Shown here piece after piece: positions 33,758-43,850 of a stretch of 64,000 nt of DNA. Numbering within the stretch: the first letter of the stretch is position 1; every line of letters starts with the position of its first letter. The DNA is taken from positions 32,896,824-32,960,823 of the forward strand of contig OY744522.1 of NCBI GenBank assembly GCA_963556195.1. The letters are read 5' to 3'. The position numbers and the translations under genes were made by a program. This DNA comes from Sepiola atlantica. Taxonomy: Eukaryota > Mollusca > Cephalopoda > Sepiida > Sepiolidae. The notes beneath the pieces were generated by a model. It searched no databases, was not told the origin of the DNA, and was given only the letters and a program-made list of their open reading frames with translations.

Positions 33758-34139
33758 TTGAAAAGAATGTCTGAGTAATAATAAATCGATGGGACAAATG
33801 TCACAAACTAAAGATGGAAAAGGGGAAAAAGGAAAAATTAATGTGTTCTTATTAATTTCTATGTTTAAGTGAATAAAACAATGAGATTAAAATCTAACAC
33901 TATTAAGAAGAAAAAAAATAATAGTCAGAATAACTATACGACTAAAATATAACTCGAGGTACCTTTCGATCAATTTTCAAAAAGCTTCGTCTGCGGAATA
34001 TGATTAAAATGAATTAAACTGAATTAATAGATTGCGTTGGGTTACTTTTAACGAGTGAGAAACCCCCCAGTGGGGAGACCGAGGGGCCTATTTAAAAGAA
34101 AGATGTCTGCAAAAGTAGAATAATACTGTACTGCATAAA

Positions 34140-35175
34140 AGCAGCGAGCTATCACAGATGAAACTTTGTTCTGCAAAAACCTTGGCTAATAGTATCAATG
34201 AATGGAAGTTTCAAATAGACCGGACACGTTGGTGGACCAAAATATGCGCTAGTATTAAACTTCATCATTTTCTGGTTAATGTATTTCGACATAATGCCCT
34301 CGGGGAAACCATTCTTATTAAGGATATCAGTGATCTTTTTTTATTTTAACCGCAAGTTTGTTTTAGTGCAAATCGTGAGAGCACGGTGGACCAGGGTCTT
34401 GATCAAACTGATTTTTCTGGACATTAGGACAAAGGAATCCCAACTAATATACAGGCCCGTAAACGTCGGTTTCCTGTATATAGTTGTGGTAACATTGTGC
34501 CCCGTCCTTTCAACTAAAACAGCCAAAATGGTAAAGAGTTATTGTGCACTTCCTCCATAGCTAGGTGCAAAGTATTCAGCTTCAGGAGAAAGTCACTTGC
34601 CTCGCGCCAAGACAAAAATTACAAACATATCGTTCACATAAAACCAATAACAAAAGAGTCTGTCTAGTGACCCGTTAGAAAAGTCAGAATTCCTGGAAAC
34701 ATAAGAAAATATTTGCTAATATAGCACCCAAAGGATTGCCCATCGCCACCCCATCGACCTGTTCATACATTATATTATTAAAACTGAAACGGGCAGGCTT
34801 GGTGGCCAAGCCCATAAATTTCAGATAAATGTTTTCTGGGAAAGCGAGAGGGGTTAATGTCTTACGATAAAGCATATCGGCACATATTTGAAAGGTCTCG
34901 TTTAGGGGTATATTTGGAAATAAACTAGTGACGTGAAAGGAACACATAAACTTTGTTTAGAAGTTACAGTCCAGTTCACACATGAATGACTCAAAATTAA
35001 AAGAATCAGTAATACAATCGATTAAAAGTTTTCCTAGGACTGGAGTAAGGATATCTGCCAGCCATTTAGCCAGCTTATACTGAGAAGAACCAATCATGAA
35101 TAGGATAGTCCTCAAAGAAACTCCCTCTTTATGGATCTTTGGAAGTCCATACATTCTGGGTCGTTGAGAACCCAA
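34140..35175 (-). pseudogene. Penelope-like reverse transcriptase, palm region
   Basis: Frame-shifted minus-strand pieces give, in order: RMYGLPKIHKEGVSLRTILF then SSQYKLAKWLADILTPVLGK (35175-34957), MCSFHVTSLFPNIPLNETFQI with DGVAMGNPLGAILANIFL (34947-34684), and TTTIYRKPTFTGLYISWDSF with ISLIKTLVHRALTICT (34526-34341). NKNGFPEGIMSKYINQKM and FGPPTCPVYLKLPFID-like text (34340-34150) follow. LPKIHK, VTSLFxNIPLxE, DGVAMGxPLG and YRKPTFTG are signature PLE RT motifs. The YADD-type catalytic pair between 34684 and 34526 is not clear. No GIY-YIG is found, and several frame breaks are present. Confidence 0.87.
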
Positions 35176-35200
35176 AGGATGGATCCTATCTACATATCCT

Positions 35201-35680
35201 TATTCAGAAATGTCTGCATATATATGAATAAGGCTAAAGCAAAGAACAGACATAATAGAACTAGAAAAATTAAAACAAACATGTTCATTCGATATTTTAT
35301 TTCAATTATGAAACTTTGTCAACGAACGTTTTCAGAGATGGCCAATTTAACTGTTGGCAAGATGGTGGAGAGTGCTGCAGATACTTGTATACACAATTCT
35401 TTTTTTTATATGTTGAGAGCTATACTCTATTTTAAAGAGGTTTAAGTGTACATAAAGTGTACAATTTTAACTTTGAAAATGTATATATGCATATAAGAGT
35501 GTTATTTTCTTCTTTTTTCTTCATTAAAAAGTGAAATGGTATAATTGATTCAAATTAAGAGATACCTAAAGATACATAATAAATAAATGCTATATCCTTT
35601 CTGTTATTCTTCACTATATTGCCGTACATAATTTATTGTGATTCGGAATTTTTTATATGGGGGTTGATAGTTCGACAGAA
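35201..35680. other. Unassigned A/T-rich stretch
   Basis: 35190-35450 could be more of the PLE upstream region. No motif is recognised. Confidence 0.4.
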
Positions 35681-35790
35681 AGATTCCCGAGTTCAACAAA
35701 GTACACCTGAAGAAGGTCGGAGGTTACATCGGCCGAAACGTTGTGATAAAAACACCCAAATGAGAACAGTAGTCCGAATATACCAAATTC
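35680..35790 (+). repeat. HHR-E module, copy 3
   Basis: 35704-35745 has CAC, CTGAAGA, a GGTC / GGCC stem, GAAAC, GTT and GTG, and is followed by AGTCCGAATATACC as in the 12.6 kb copy. The tRNA-like head is absent. Stem I is only 3 bp and stem III cannot close on itself. Confidence 0.55.
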
Positions 35791-35908
35791 TACATACTTT
35801 ATTGTATTATAAGAATTTGCTTGTTAATGTTTTGCTCATTATATTTTGATATATCGCCAATAAGTCCCTCTGTTTTTGTTTCATCCGTATCATCCCAATA
35901 GTCCTCAA

Positions 35909-35909
<1 letters not shown>

Positions 35910-35952
<43 letters not shown>

Positions 35953-35995
35953 TATATACATATATATATGTGTGTGTGTGGGTGTGTGTGTGTGA
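35910..35995. repeat. (TA)n(TG)n microsatellite
   Basis: A TA run with CATATA interruptions grades into TG units. Confidence 0.93.
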
Positions 35996-36333
35996 AAGAG
36001 GGGGATAGTAAGGGAAAATATAGAGCTAGTAAAAATACATCATTTAGGTTAGATATTCATGAACTATGGGCATTAATATTTTTTTTAGTTTCACAGTTCA
36101 AAGATGTGTGTATTTGAATAAAATATCACAGAGTATGCCCGTCATATATATATATATATATCAGACTAAAAGTATACTTTAAGTAGATAGAACCTATAGT
36201 GAAATGGTTTAAGCTCAATATACATTTAAAGATAGATGAAAGAACAGGGATAAACATGTACGAATGACAAATTTATTTCAACTTCGATTGTTCGATGCAA
36301 TGTGTACTCGATAAAAAACATGTTTATAATGAT

Positions 36334-36382
36334 TTCCTTAAGCCAAGGCTTTTCAAAGATTAAAATCTTATCATCAGAGGAA
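36334..36382 (-). ncRNA. Hammerhead ribozyme, family D copy 2
   Basis: On the minus strand, stem I is UUCCU / AGGAA, the core is CUGAUGA, stem II is AAGAU / AUCUU with flanking U-U, and the second core is GAAA. Stem III is a perfect AAGCC / GGCUU with a 2-base loop (or 4 bp with a 4-base loop), and cleavage is after A. Stem III is better paired than in copy 1. Confidence 0.75.
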
Positions 36383-36526
36383 TTACATAGATAGATAAGT
36401 TGGCAGTGGAAAAGCTTAAATTCAAAATTTGAAAAAACATTAAGTTATGGAGAGTTAGAATGCTTACTTGTTAACTCTTTATATCAACTGGCTTCATGCC
36501 TTGTCGGAACGATTTACATAAAAATA

Positions 36527-36527
36527 A

Positions 36528-36590
<63 letters not shown>
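36527..36590. repeat. (TA)n then (TG)n
   Basis: About 28 TA units followed by a short TG run, with TA-rich flank to 36720. Confidence 0.93.
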
Positions 36591-36595
<5 letters not shown>

Positions 36596-36719
36596 ACGCA
36601 GAAGTTAATGTATAAATATTTTTTTTAAATCTTTAAATATATATATAATATGTGTATATATACAAAAATTAGTTTATAAATTAATTAATTAATATATATA
36701 CACATATATATACTAAGAA

Positions 36720-37360
36720 AAATATAACTGTTGTTTCATTCATTGAGCTCGGGTTATACTGTTTGAATCAAGAAAAAATTAGTTAAATCCTATAAAATAA
36801 AAAGACAAAATCCAAAAGTAGTTTCTTTCCACTCGCCATATCGCCACCTCTTTTTTATTTCTCTCTCTTAATCTATCTCCCTCTCCAGCTATGAGATAAA
36901 TAATGTTACTACCCGTGATAGTTCTTTTCGTTAATAATTAACTATTCCAATAGAGTTTTATTGTTAGTTTTATTACCTTCGACTAGTAAGTTACTTTAAT
37001 GGACAGATTAAAGGAAGCGAGAGTGATAGCTATCGCATAAAATAATTGCGGTGGTCAAACAACACAGTGTGAGATTGGCTGAGAGTAATGGATAAACTTA
37101 GTAAGAGATGAGTCACTTGATGCATTAATTGCAAATTACGGCGTATTGAAACAATTAAATCGGATTTTAAACATAATTCAATCTGAAATTTGAGGAATCT
37201 TTAGCAAATCTTTTGATTGAAATATGAAAAAATTTACATTAACTCAGCTTTAAAGTTAGGTTTTTGTATAATTATGATTAACTCTTAAAATAATTCACCG
37301 ATCATTATGAACTAGGCGTAAGTGTTCGTAATGTAGTCTATATGTAGTGTAATTTAGAAC
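36720..37360. other. Unassigned A/T-rich stretch
   Basis: A short echo of the foldback repeat (TTATGAACTAGGCGTAAG) lies near 37307. No gene is recognised. Confidence 0.4.
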
Positions 37361-37591
37361 TTAATCCTCGGCCAGGGCACCAAATAGAAACGTAAATGTA
37401 TCGCATTCATCATACACAGCGACAAACACAATGTTGCCTGTGGTCCCTCTGTCGCCACCACTTGTGTCAGGGGTTAATCTTGCCCACATATGACCCAAAT
37501 GTACACTTTGTCCATCAATCTTGCTTAGAACAGTTTCAATTAATCCCCTTACCTTAATGGATACACGCCTCCTGTCGTTTTTGTTTTCTGT
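37361..37591 (-). pseudogene. Unrecognised 76-codon open segment, possible exon
   Basis: The minus strand is open from 37591 to TAA at 37363-37361 without an ATG. It reads RRRVSIKVRGLIETVLSKID, then GQSVHLGHMWARLTPDTSGG, DRGTTGNIVFVAVYDECDT and FTFLFGALAED. Composition and codon mix look protein-like, unlike the surrounding DNA. Upstream, in another frame, the strand reads NYILATTKEVTAKLIEG then REDMIDRKQKRQ, suggesting a frameshifted longer protein. The upstream part is duplicated at 38280-38468. I recognise no family. It could be a host gene exon, a processed pseudogene or part of an unrecognised element. Confidence 0.45.
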
Positions 37592-37703
37592 CTATCATAT
37601 CCTCCCGTCCTTCTATAAGTTTGGCCGTAACTTCTTTAGTGGTGGCTAGGATGTAATTCTACATTTTTCTATCAGCTCTCAAACCGGTATTTCGTTAGCG
37701 ACT
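37516..37703 (-). repeat. ~190 bp duplication, copy 1
   Basis: Diverged direct copy of 38280-38468. Both contain CTTGCTTAGAACAGTTTCAA, TCCCCTTACCTTAATGGATA and CATTTCGTTAGCGACTG-like blocks. Confidence 0.85.
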
Positions 37704-38279
37704 GTTAATCCCTCTTGTAGTAGTGGTAATGGTGGTGGATGTGGCGTCCACGATTTTGGTCGTATTCTTGAGACGCCAGAGTTTCCTCGTACCTGAAAAA
37801 GACTGATGGTGGTGTAGCGAATTTGTTTACCGAGATCGACTACTCCAACTTAGTATTTATTGAAGTCAAAGTCTGGTGTTGGTCAGAGAAAATGAATGTC
37901 AACTGAAAGCTGAGAAATACGTTAAAAACAAGCAAAATATAGATAACTCGACGAAATAGTCTTCATATGAAAATAAGAATATAGTTAAGTGAAACTTGTG
38001 GTTACAAGAACTAAAGTATTTCGTTAATTAAGGGTTAATACCTTTTTTGTTTCTGGACTGCATTTCAATTCTAACTTTTTCTCGCTAATTTAACTGACAG
38101 TCGGTAGAAGCGTTCATTTCTCCGGGTGAAGTGAAACAATTCTTGTCGGACAAGCAAAGGTAATTTCTTTTCAAAAACTCTGAAAACTTTCTAAAAGTTT
38201 GTCGCCAAACTAGATTAAATCAAAATTGTCGCGCATTAGATTAATTGATCAGTTACTTGATACTTCCCGTGTTAAATTC

Positions 38280-38468
38280 CGCCAATCTTGCTTAGAACAG
38301 TTTCAATTGATCCCCTTACCTTAATGGATACACGCTTATTGTAGGTTTTTTTTGTCTATCATATCCTCCCGTCATTCTGTAAGTTTAGCCGTAGCTTCCT
38401 TGGTGAGGGCTAGGATGTAATTGTAAACCTTTCCATTAGCTCTCATACCAGCATTTCGTTAGCGACTG
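38280..38468 (-). repeat. ~190 bp duplication, copy 2
   Basis: Partner of 37516-37703, 764 bp away. It includes a frame reading NAGMRANGKVYNYILALTKE then ATAKLTE on the minus strand, close to the copy 1 text. Confidence 0.85.
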
Positions 38469-39244
38469 GATTTCTAGATCGTTTGATTTCGCCTGACTCC
38501 AGAACAATGATGGAAATTGACAGCAACTGACTTCTGCTTCTAATGCCGTCTTTCGCGCTGTCAATTCAACCAATAAAAACAGGAGAAAAAAGACATTTTT
38601 CTTTTAAATCGTAAAACAATATTTTTCAGTGTATTTAAAATTCAGACTGATTATTTTTCTTGGTGTACCCTGTATGATTCCCATGCTATATACTAGTATC
38701 ACGATATTTCGTGTTTTTTTTTTCTATTAGTAACGCAACTGTTTACAGAGTGTGAAAGCCCTTCGTGTAAATTGAGATACATTCTATTCTTTCAGATTTC
38801 AACAATATGCCATAGACCTCAAATATCAATTTCATTGAAGTATTTTTAAGGGATTTTAAGAGGCATAATATGAGCACAAACTCCCATTTGAAATTTATTT
38901 TTTTAAAATTTGCATTGAATTTGATTCATAGTTATTATCTGCTAATTAAGCAAGTTTCTCTGAATTTTTATTTCTTAAGACCACTAAAGTTTAAGACTTA
39001 TATTTCAAACTCAAATTACAACGTCTTAGCACACATGGCCATTGGCAACAACCCGGTAAACAGCGAGAGATTTATCCTATTCAAAGGCTGCTTTCGTAAA
39101 GTGTTCGACTATTGAAAGAAACGTTGCATTGAAACTAACATGAGAGCTGTATAAATACTACTCACTACAGAGCCCAGCCTAAATTTGGGGGCGACAAATA
39201 ATTATAAATATGTGGTTTTATCTACATAAGTATACGTTTCATCC

Positions 39245-39247
<3 letters not shown>
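38469..39247. other. Unassigned; partial dispersed repeat
   Basis: 38850-38960 shares AAGRGGCATAATATG and CAAACTCCCATTTG with the repeats at 16.75 and 59.58 kb. No gene. Confidence 0.45.

Positions 39248-39304
<57 letters not shown>
39248..39304. repeat. (TA)n microsatellite
   Basis: About 28 TA units running to within a base of the inverted repeat. Confidence 0.95.
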
Positions 39305-39308
<4 letters not shown>

Positions 39309-39791
39309 GAAGGCTTACCAAAGCATTCCTTTCAGGACACCAATGATCACCATTAAAGATATTTTTTCTTACAAATATTATTTATTCAAATTAAATGTTT
39401 GAGAAGAGGAAAAAAATAAAAATAAAATGCTTGTTGGCTTGGTGGAAGAAATAATGCACGAGCTACTTTTCTAAGACTTTTTCTAGGACTTTCTTTTTTT
39501 TTCGTTGTTCTTCCTTGTTTTTTAATTTTAACTTTTATTTTTATTATTTTTTTCCTTTTCTCTTCTTAAGTGACCTCAGCTATTGCAACGCCACATTGTG
39601 TATTGTCGGCAGTTGAAACCAGTATTCCAGACATTTAATTTCCCTGATGATCTGCCAAGCAAGTAACTGCTTGGTAGTGAAACACGTGTAGGAAAAAACA
39701 TTTAATTTGAATAAATAATATTTGTAAGAAAAAATATCTTTAATGGTGATCATTGGTGTCCTGAAAGGAATGCTTTGGTAAGCCTTCATAA
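39305..39791 (+). mobile_element. Unit with perfect 96 bp inverted repeats and internal HHR (family F)
   Basis: 39305-39400 is an exact reverse complement of 39696-39791 (checked base by base). The 295 bp centre is A- and T-rich and ends in a complete HHR fold (39639-39695) whose last base adjoins the right arm. The left arm abuts the (TA)n tract. No protein is encoded. Zero divergence between the arms implies a young event or conversion. It could be a pLTR foldback left by a PLE-type insertion. Confidence 0.85.
39639..39695 (+). ncRNA. Hammerhead ribozyme, family F
   Basis: Stem I is UUUCC / GGAAA and the core is CUGAUGA (39644-39650). Stem II is CUGCCAAGCA / UGCUUGGUAG (10 bp, one G-U wobble, loop AGUAAC) with a U-U opposition at its base. 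The second core is GAAA (39679-39682), stem III is ACA / UGU with loop CG, and cleavage is predicted after A39690. Type I topology. Confidence 0.78.
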
Positions 39792-39897
39792 AATCACATA
39801 TAAATGCTCTGTACTCTGTAATCGAGTATCATCGAGCTTGTTTTTATTGAAACAACCCCGGTCTTCACTGAATGATCTATTTTATAAGTGAAAAATC

Positions 39898-39898
<1 letters not shown>

Positions 39899-39958
<60 letters not shown>
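39899..39958. repeat. (TA)n microsatellite
   Basis: About 30 TA units abutting the left end of the next element. Confidence 0.95.
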
Positions 39959-39959
<1 letters not shown>

Positions 39960-39961
<2 letters not shown>

Positions 39962-42770
39962 TTAGTAAGTGATGAGAATAAAAATTGTAAAGGGTACAAA
40001 GTTTATTAAATAATCAATTGTTCAAAACAACATTTATATAAAATAAGAAGAGTTCGTAAGATCAGATTCGAAAGTTCTGGTGTGTGATAAAATCCGGTCC
40101 TGTTTTAGGATTGAGTTTTGGCACCAAGAGTTTTATAAAAATCAGATTTTCATATATGAAGATAACGCAAATCTTATGGTGAGAAGAAATCCGTTAGCAG
40201 CTGTAGAAAAGTGGTTCCAGAGAATAGCACAGAAAATCCGTCCTGATTGAAAAAGTTCAAGAGACTAGCGGAGTAACGAAAGCCATAATAGAAATACTTC
40301 CAGGGCTTAAGAGAAAATGTCGTTTTAAAGTTACTCACGTCTAGAGTAAGTTAATGGATGATAATTTCAAGAAAAAAGAGCCAACAGTGAAATAAAAAAT
40401 ATATAAAAGTGGGAGGGGGAAGTCAAGAATGAGTTTTGAAACAAGACAAGCCAGAGACATTAGAGTGACGGTGTTACAGGAAAATCGCAGGGTGGGTAGA
40501 GGGATTGTGTTAGGGGATGGGTTGGATAGGGATGCGGTGACGAAGAAAGGAGGAAGACGGAATAAAGCTGGTTAACAAGGTCAAAATTGAACTAATATTT
40601 GATAAGTTGATTTTATGAAGGGGCGGGGGGTAGAGGGATTAATCAAGCGAGAGGAAAATTCCAAAAGCAAGTTATTGTCAGATGTCTTTAATAAGAAGAA
40701 TAAAATAGGGATGAAGCTAGAAATCATATATCTTAGATAGAAATTTAAGTTTTTAAATGAATCCGTAGCAACTTGCTAGAGGCCAAAGTAAAACTAGATA
40801 TTGAATTGATATGTTATAAGTACTTGGGGGTTGGCAAATAGTGTTTAAGTAGAGAGTGAAAAATTTGGAGAGTGTGGTTACATTAGTGAAATCTAATTAT
40901 AAGTAATTATACGGATTAAGGGGTTAGTACGGTAGGCAAATGTTATATGGTAAGCATTATACTGGATAAATGTTAAGGGGTGAGTAAGCTGAATAATAAT
41001 GAAGTATTGTTGGGAAATAGTATATAGAATAGAGGAATGGTTGATTGGATGCGTAAGGTAATTAAAATACATAAAGAAGTAGGGATAGAATCTATGAATA
41101 TGGGATAGTTGTAGATTATTAGAAATGTAAAAGCATTATTGTGAATTTGAAATTTGAAGCGGTTGCTAAAGTGTGGGGTACTAAAGAGGATCATGAATCA
41201 AAGTTAAAATTAAAAGTTCAAGATTAAAATTAAAGTTTTTTAAACTGTGTGCTTATGGTAAAAAAACGGGTATCAAATTCAAGAGATAAAGGGCCGCTCA
41301 ATGCAACTTGAAATAATTGCGAAAGGTGGGGGTGTAGGTCATACATGCGGTCTTCCGTAGGTAGTGAAATAGGGAATTCGAAAGACCAATGTAAGTATTG
41401 TTGGGGATGATTTTTAATGCATGGATCTTAAGGTGTCATTATAATACTGGTCTTCTGTTAGCTGAAAGGGCTTGATTATTTAATGGGGTAGGGTATAATT
41501 TAGAGCTATAAAATTGTTATATTTAAATCTTATCTTATGTCTGCATGCCAAGAGGAACTCGTTTATAGAGTAGTTTATTATATTTTTACTCAGAGTTGTT
41601 TTGGTCTAAAATAGGGGATTTGTTGAGGAGAGTTGGGGAGATGGATTTGTAATAGGTATCGAAAGTGATGAAATTTGAATTGTATTTATCTTAAGATTTA
41701 GGCACCAGTTAATCACATCATTAGAAGATTTCCATGGAGAGAAAGAGCTTTTTCTATTATGCCGAGGATGATTCTATCTAAAAAATGTCTTACTAATACT
41801 ACCTAAATCAAATTTAGAAGGGCAGATAAATCTGATAGATGCGTTATTCTGAAAATTTCTTTTATGGTCCTTTAAAGTAAATATTGAGGTTGCCGGTGTT
41901 AGGATCTCAGTATAGTAAAGGATGGTCAAGGAAGTTAGTAGGGGTTTGGCTTCATTGTTTATATTGTTGAGTGTGTTATTGGAGATAATGTTGTATGATT
42001 TGTTGAGGTCTTTATATATTGGCTTCTCACAGTTCAATTTGTAATAGATTATAGTTTTGTCGTAGTTTTTAGTTTCGCCGTAGTTTTTAGTTTTATCGGT
42101 TGGGACAGTTATATCAGGGTGTGTGTTTTTTTTAAATCTTTTTAGCATTAGTATTACAATTGGGTTAAAAGTTTTTCTCCGTTTTTCTTTTTATTTAATG
42201 GTGGATCAATTAGAGCGTTTTCAAAGTAATTTAGGTATTCATTTTGAATGAGAAAGAAGGGGGAGGTTTTTAAACCGTAACCGGATACTGTTATTCTTTC
42301 TAATCTCTTTTGTTCTCTACATGGGTTCATAGGGACTGTTGATTCAAATGGGTTTAAATGAGGTGGGTTTTCAGCAGAGGTTTTGTTGCTGGATAATTTA
42401 GTAGTCAAATCATAGTGGAAAGCTTACATTCATGAGAATGTATTCAATGTTTGGTTGAATTTGTAGAGGTAAGCTTCATCTGAAGGAATGAGGATGTTCC
42501 TAGAAGATAATGAGATGAATTTCTTGTTGAACATATCAAAGATTAGAAAAAAAGCTTAACTTAAAAGGAGCTTAAAATTAAGAAAAAAGCAAATAAAGAT
42601 AGGTTATACTCTAAAGATGTATTTCATATCATGAGAAGTTAATGCTCGATATACGAGCTAGAGCAGTAGTGTAAGTAGATAAGTGATCAGAATAAAAACT
42701 GTGAAGAGTACAATGTCTATCAAATCATCAATTATTCAAAAACAGTGGTTTTATATAAGACAATTATTTT
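39960..42770 (-). mobile_element. Divergent Penelope-like element (copy 5)
   Basis: Direct terminal blocks at 39965-40050 and 42680-42770 share GTGATSAGAATAAAAAYTGT, AGTACAAWGT and TCAATTRTTCAAAA. A third partial block lies at 42917-42985, and the 'GATATACGAGMTAGAGCA' motif recurs at 42650 and 42930. The minus strand between them holds the RT remnant at 42408-41470 and a G-rich long 3' region on the plus strand (40.4-41.4 kb). Both ends abut (TA)n. Confidence 0.6.
41470..42408 (-). pseudogene. Divergent PLE-like reverse transcriptase fragment (LKDHK type)
   Basis: The 42408-42154 frame (NPFESTVPMNPCREQKRLER) is followed, in another frame at 42148-41774, by DITVPTDKTKNY, an INNEAKPLLTSL block and IFTLKDHKRNFQNNASIRFI, then CPSKFDLGSISKTF. 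Lower down FDTYYKSISPTLLNKS resembles the FDIxxYYPSISxxLLxKA motif with a small deletion, and NEFLLACRHKIRF follows. The DKT block, LKDHKxNFxNNxxxRxIxPxKxxxGxISK and the FD...YPS motif belong to a group of animal RTs with GIY-YIG tails. LKDHK is the counterpart of LPKIHK in PLEs. Several frame breaks. Family placement is tentative. Confidence 0.65.
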
Positions 42771-42782
42771 ATTATTTCTTTC

Positions 42783-42783
<1 letters not shown>

Positions 42784-42834
<51 letters not shown>

Positions 42835-42848
42835 TATGTATATATATA
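42784..42848. repeat. (TA)n microsatellite
   Basis: TA run with a CATATG end. Confidence 0.95.
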
Positions 42849-42985
42849 CATATGTAATATGTGAAATATAAAAATAAACATAAAATGTATATATCTAAAT
42901 TATATCCTAGCTTAAATAAAAGCTTGATATACGAGATAGAGCAATAATATAGATAGATAAGTGATGAGAATAACAATTGGTCTAG

Positions 42986-43028
42986 CCGCACTGAAAAGCT
43001 GTAATACAGCGAAACAGTCTGTATGTGG
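42986..43028 (+). ncRNA. HHR-like fold, family G (core A8)
   Basis: Stem I is CCGCA / UGUGG (one G-U). The first core reads CUGAAAA, so G8 is replaced by A. Stem II is GCUGU / ACAGC with loop AAU and canonical closing G-C, the second core is GAAA, stem III is ACA / UGU with loop GUC, and the predicted cleavage is after A43023. All three helices are intact, but the G8 change should strongly reduce cleavage. A (TA)n tract starts two bases after the unit. Confidence 0.65.
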
Positions 43029-43029
43029 A

Positions 43030-43030
43030 T

Positions 43031-43098
<68 letters not shown>
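43030..43098. repeat. (TA)n microsatellite
   Basis: About 34 TA units. Confidence 0.95.
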
Positions 43099-43102
<4 letters not shown>

Positions 43103-43210
43103 GAAGGAGAATGGAAAGGAATTAGAGAAAGCAAAAGCCAAATCAAAATTCAATTCAAAAGTTCAAAGCAAGGTATATTCCGCAAAAAGGCAATTTATTC
43201 AAGTTAAATT

Positions 43211-43258
43211 TTCCTTAAGCCAGGCTTTTCAAAGATCAAACTCTTATCATCAGAGGAA
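43211..43258 (-). ncRNA. Hammerhead ribozyme, family D copy 3
   Basis: On the minus strand, stem I is UUCCU / AGGAA, the core is CUGAUGA, stem II is AAGA / UCUU with U-U at its base, the second core is GAAA, stem III is AAGC / GCUU (or 5 bp with a 1-base loop), and H17 is A. The flank 43259-43330 matches 36383-36450. Confidence 0.75.
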
Positions 43259-43456
43259 GTCGCTGGGATAGATAAGTTGGCAATGGCCAAGATTTAAAAT
43301 TTGAAAAAATGAAATAAAAGTTGTAGGGAAAGAAACGCAGGGCAAAACTGTGCCAGGGTGCAAGCAAATGTCCGATTGCCAAAAAGTCCGGTGTCGAAGA
43401 GTCCAGCGGAGAGAATAAGATGTAGATAGGTAGGTCGTTAGAGGCACGAGAAGTAA

Positions 43457-43457
<1 letters not shown>

Positions 43458-43490
<33 letters not shown>
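43458..43490. repeat. (TA)n microsatellite
   Basis: About 16 TA units at the right end of the family D unit. Confidence 0.9.
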
Positions 43491-43492
<2 letters not shown>

Positions 43493-43572
43493 TAAATAAA
43501 TAAATATTAACGATCATAATGATAAAAAGATTATCCTTAAGACTACAGTGTGATATGGTAATTAGCGTATCA

Positions 43573-43575
<3 letters not shown>

Positions 43576-43630
<55 letters not shown>

Positions 43631-43631
43631 T
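43576..43631. repeat. (AAT)n microsatellite
   Basis: About 18 AAT units. Confidence 0.95.
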
Positions 43632-43684
43632 TTAAACACTACACCCAAGAACCATTCTACGATTATATAGGAATAAAAAATGTG

Positions 43685-43686
<2 letters not shown>

Positions 43687-43735
<49 letters not shown>
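43687..43735. repeat. (TA)n microsatellite
   Basis: About 24 TA units abutting the pLTR of PLE copy 2. Confidence 0.95.
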
Positions 43736-43736
<1 letters not shown>

Positions 43737-43850
43737 TATATGTATTGGTTTCTGTAAATGTAAATCCGTAGAAACTCAAGTGTTTATAAAAAGTGCTCAA
43801 TACCAAGTAGAGCTGTTTATAAGTATAAATTTTTATTTATACAAACATTA

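Larger units (their letters stand above)
33322..35200 (-). mobile_element. Penelope-like element copy 4 with tandem HHR-bearing pLTR ends
   Basis: On the minus strand, RT coding (35175-34140) is followed by ~400 bp of non-coding sequence and two direct copies of a terminal module (33710-33760 and 33350-33400, spaced 358 bp). Each begins with an HHR-like core and ends in TATACCTA...TTTAATATTTAAAAATAT. The orientation of ribozyme and coding is the same. The element abuts a (TA)n tract. It belongs to a different family from copies 1-3. Confidence 0.72.
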
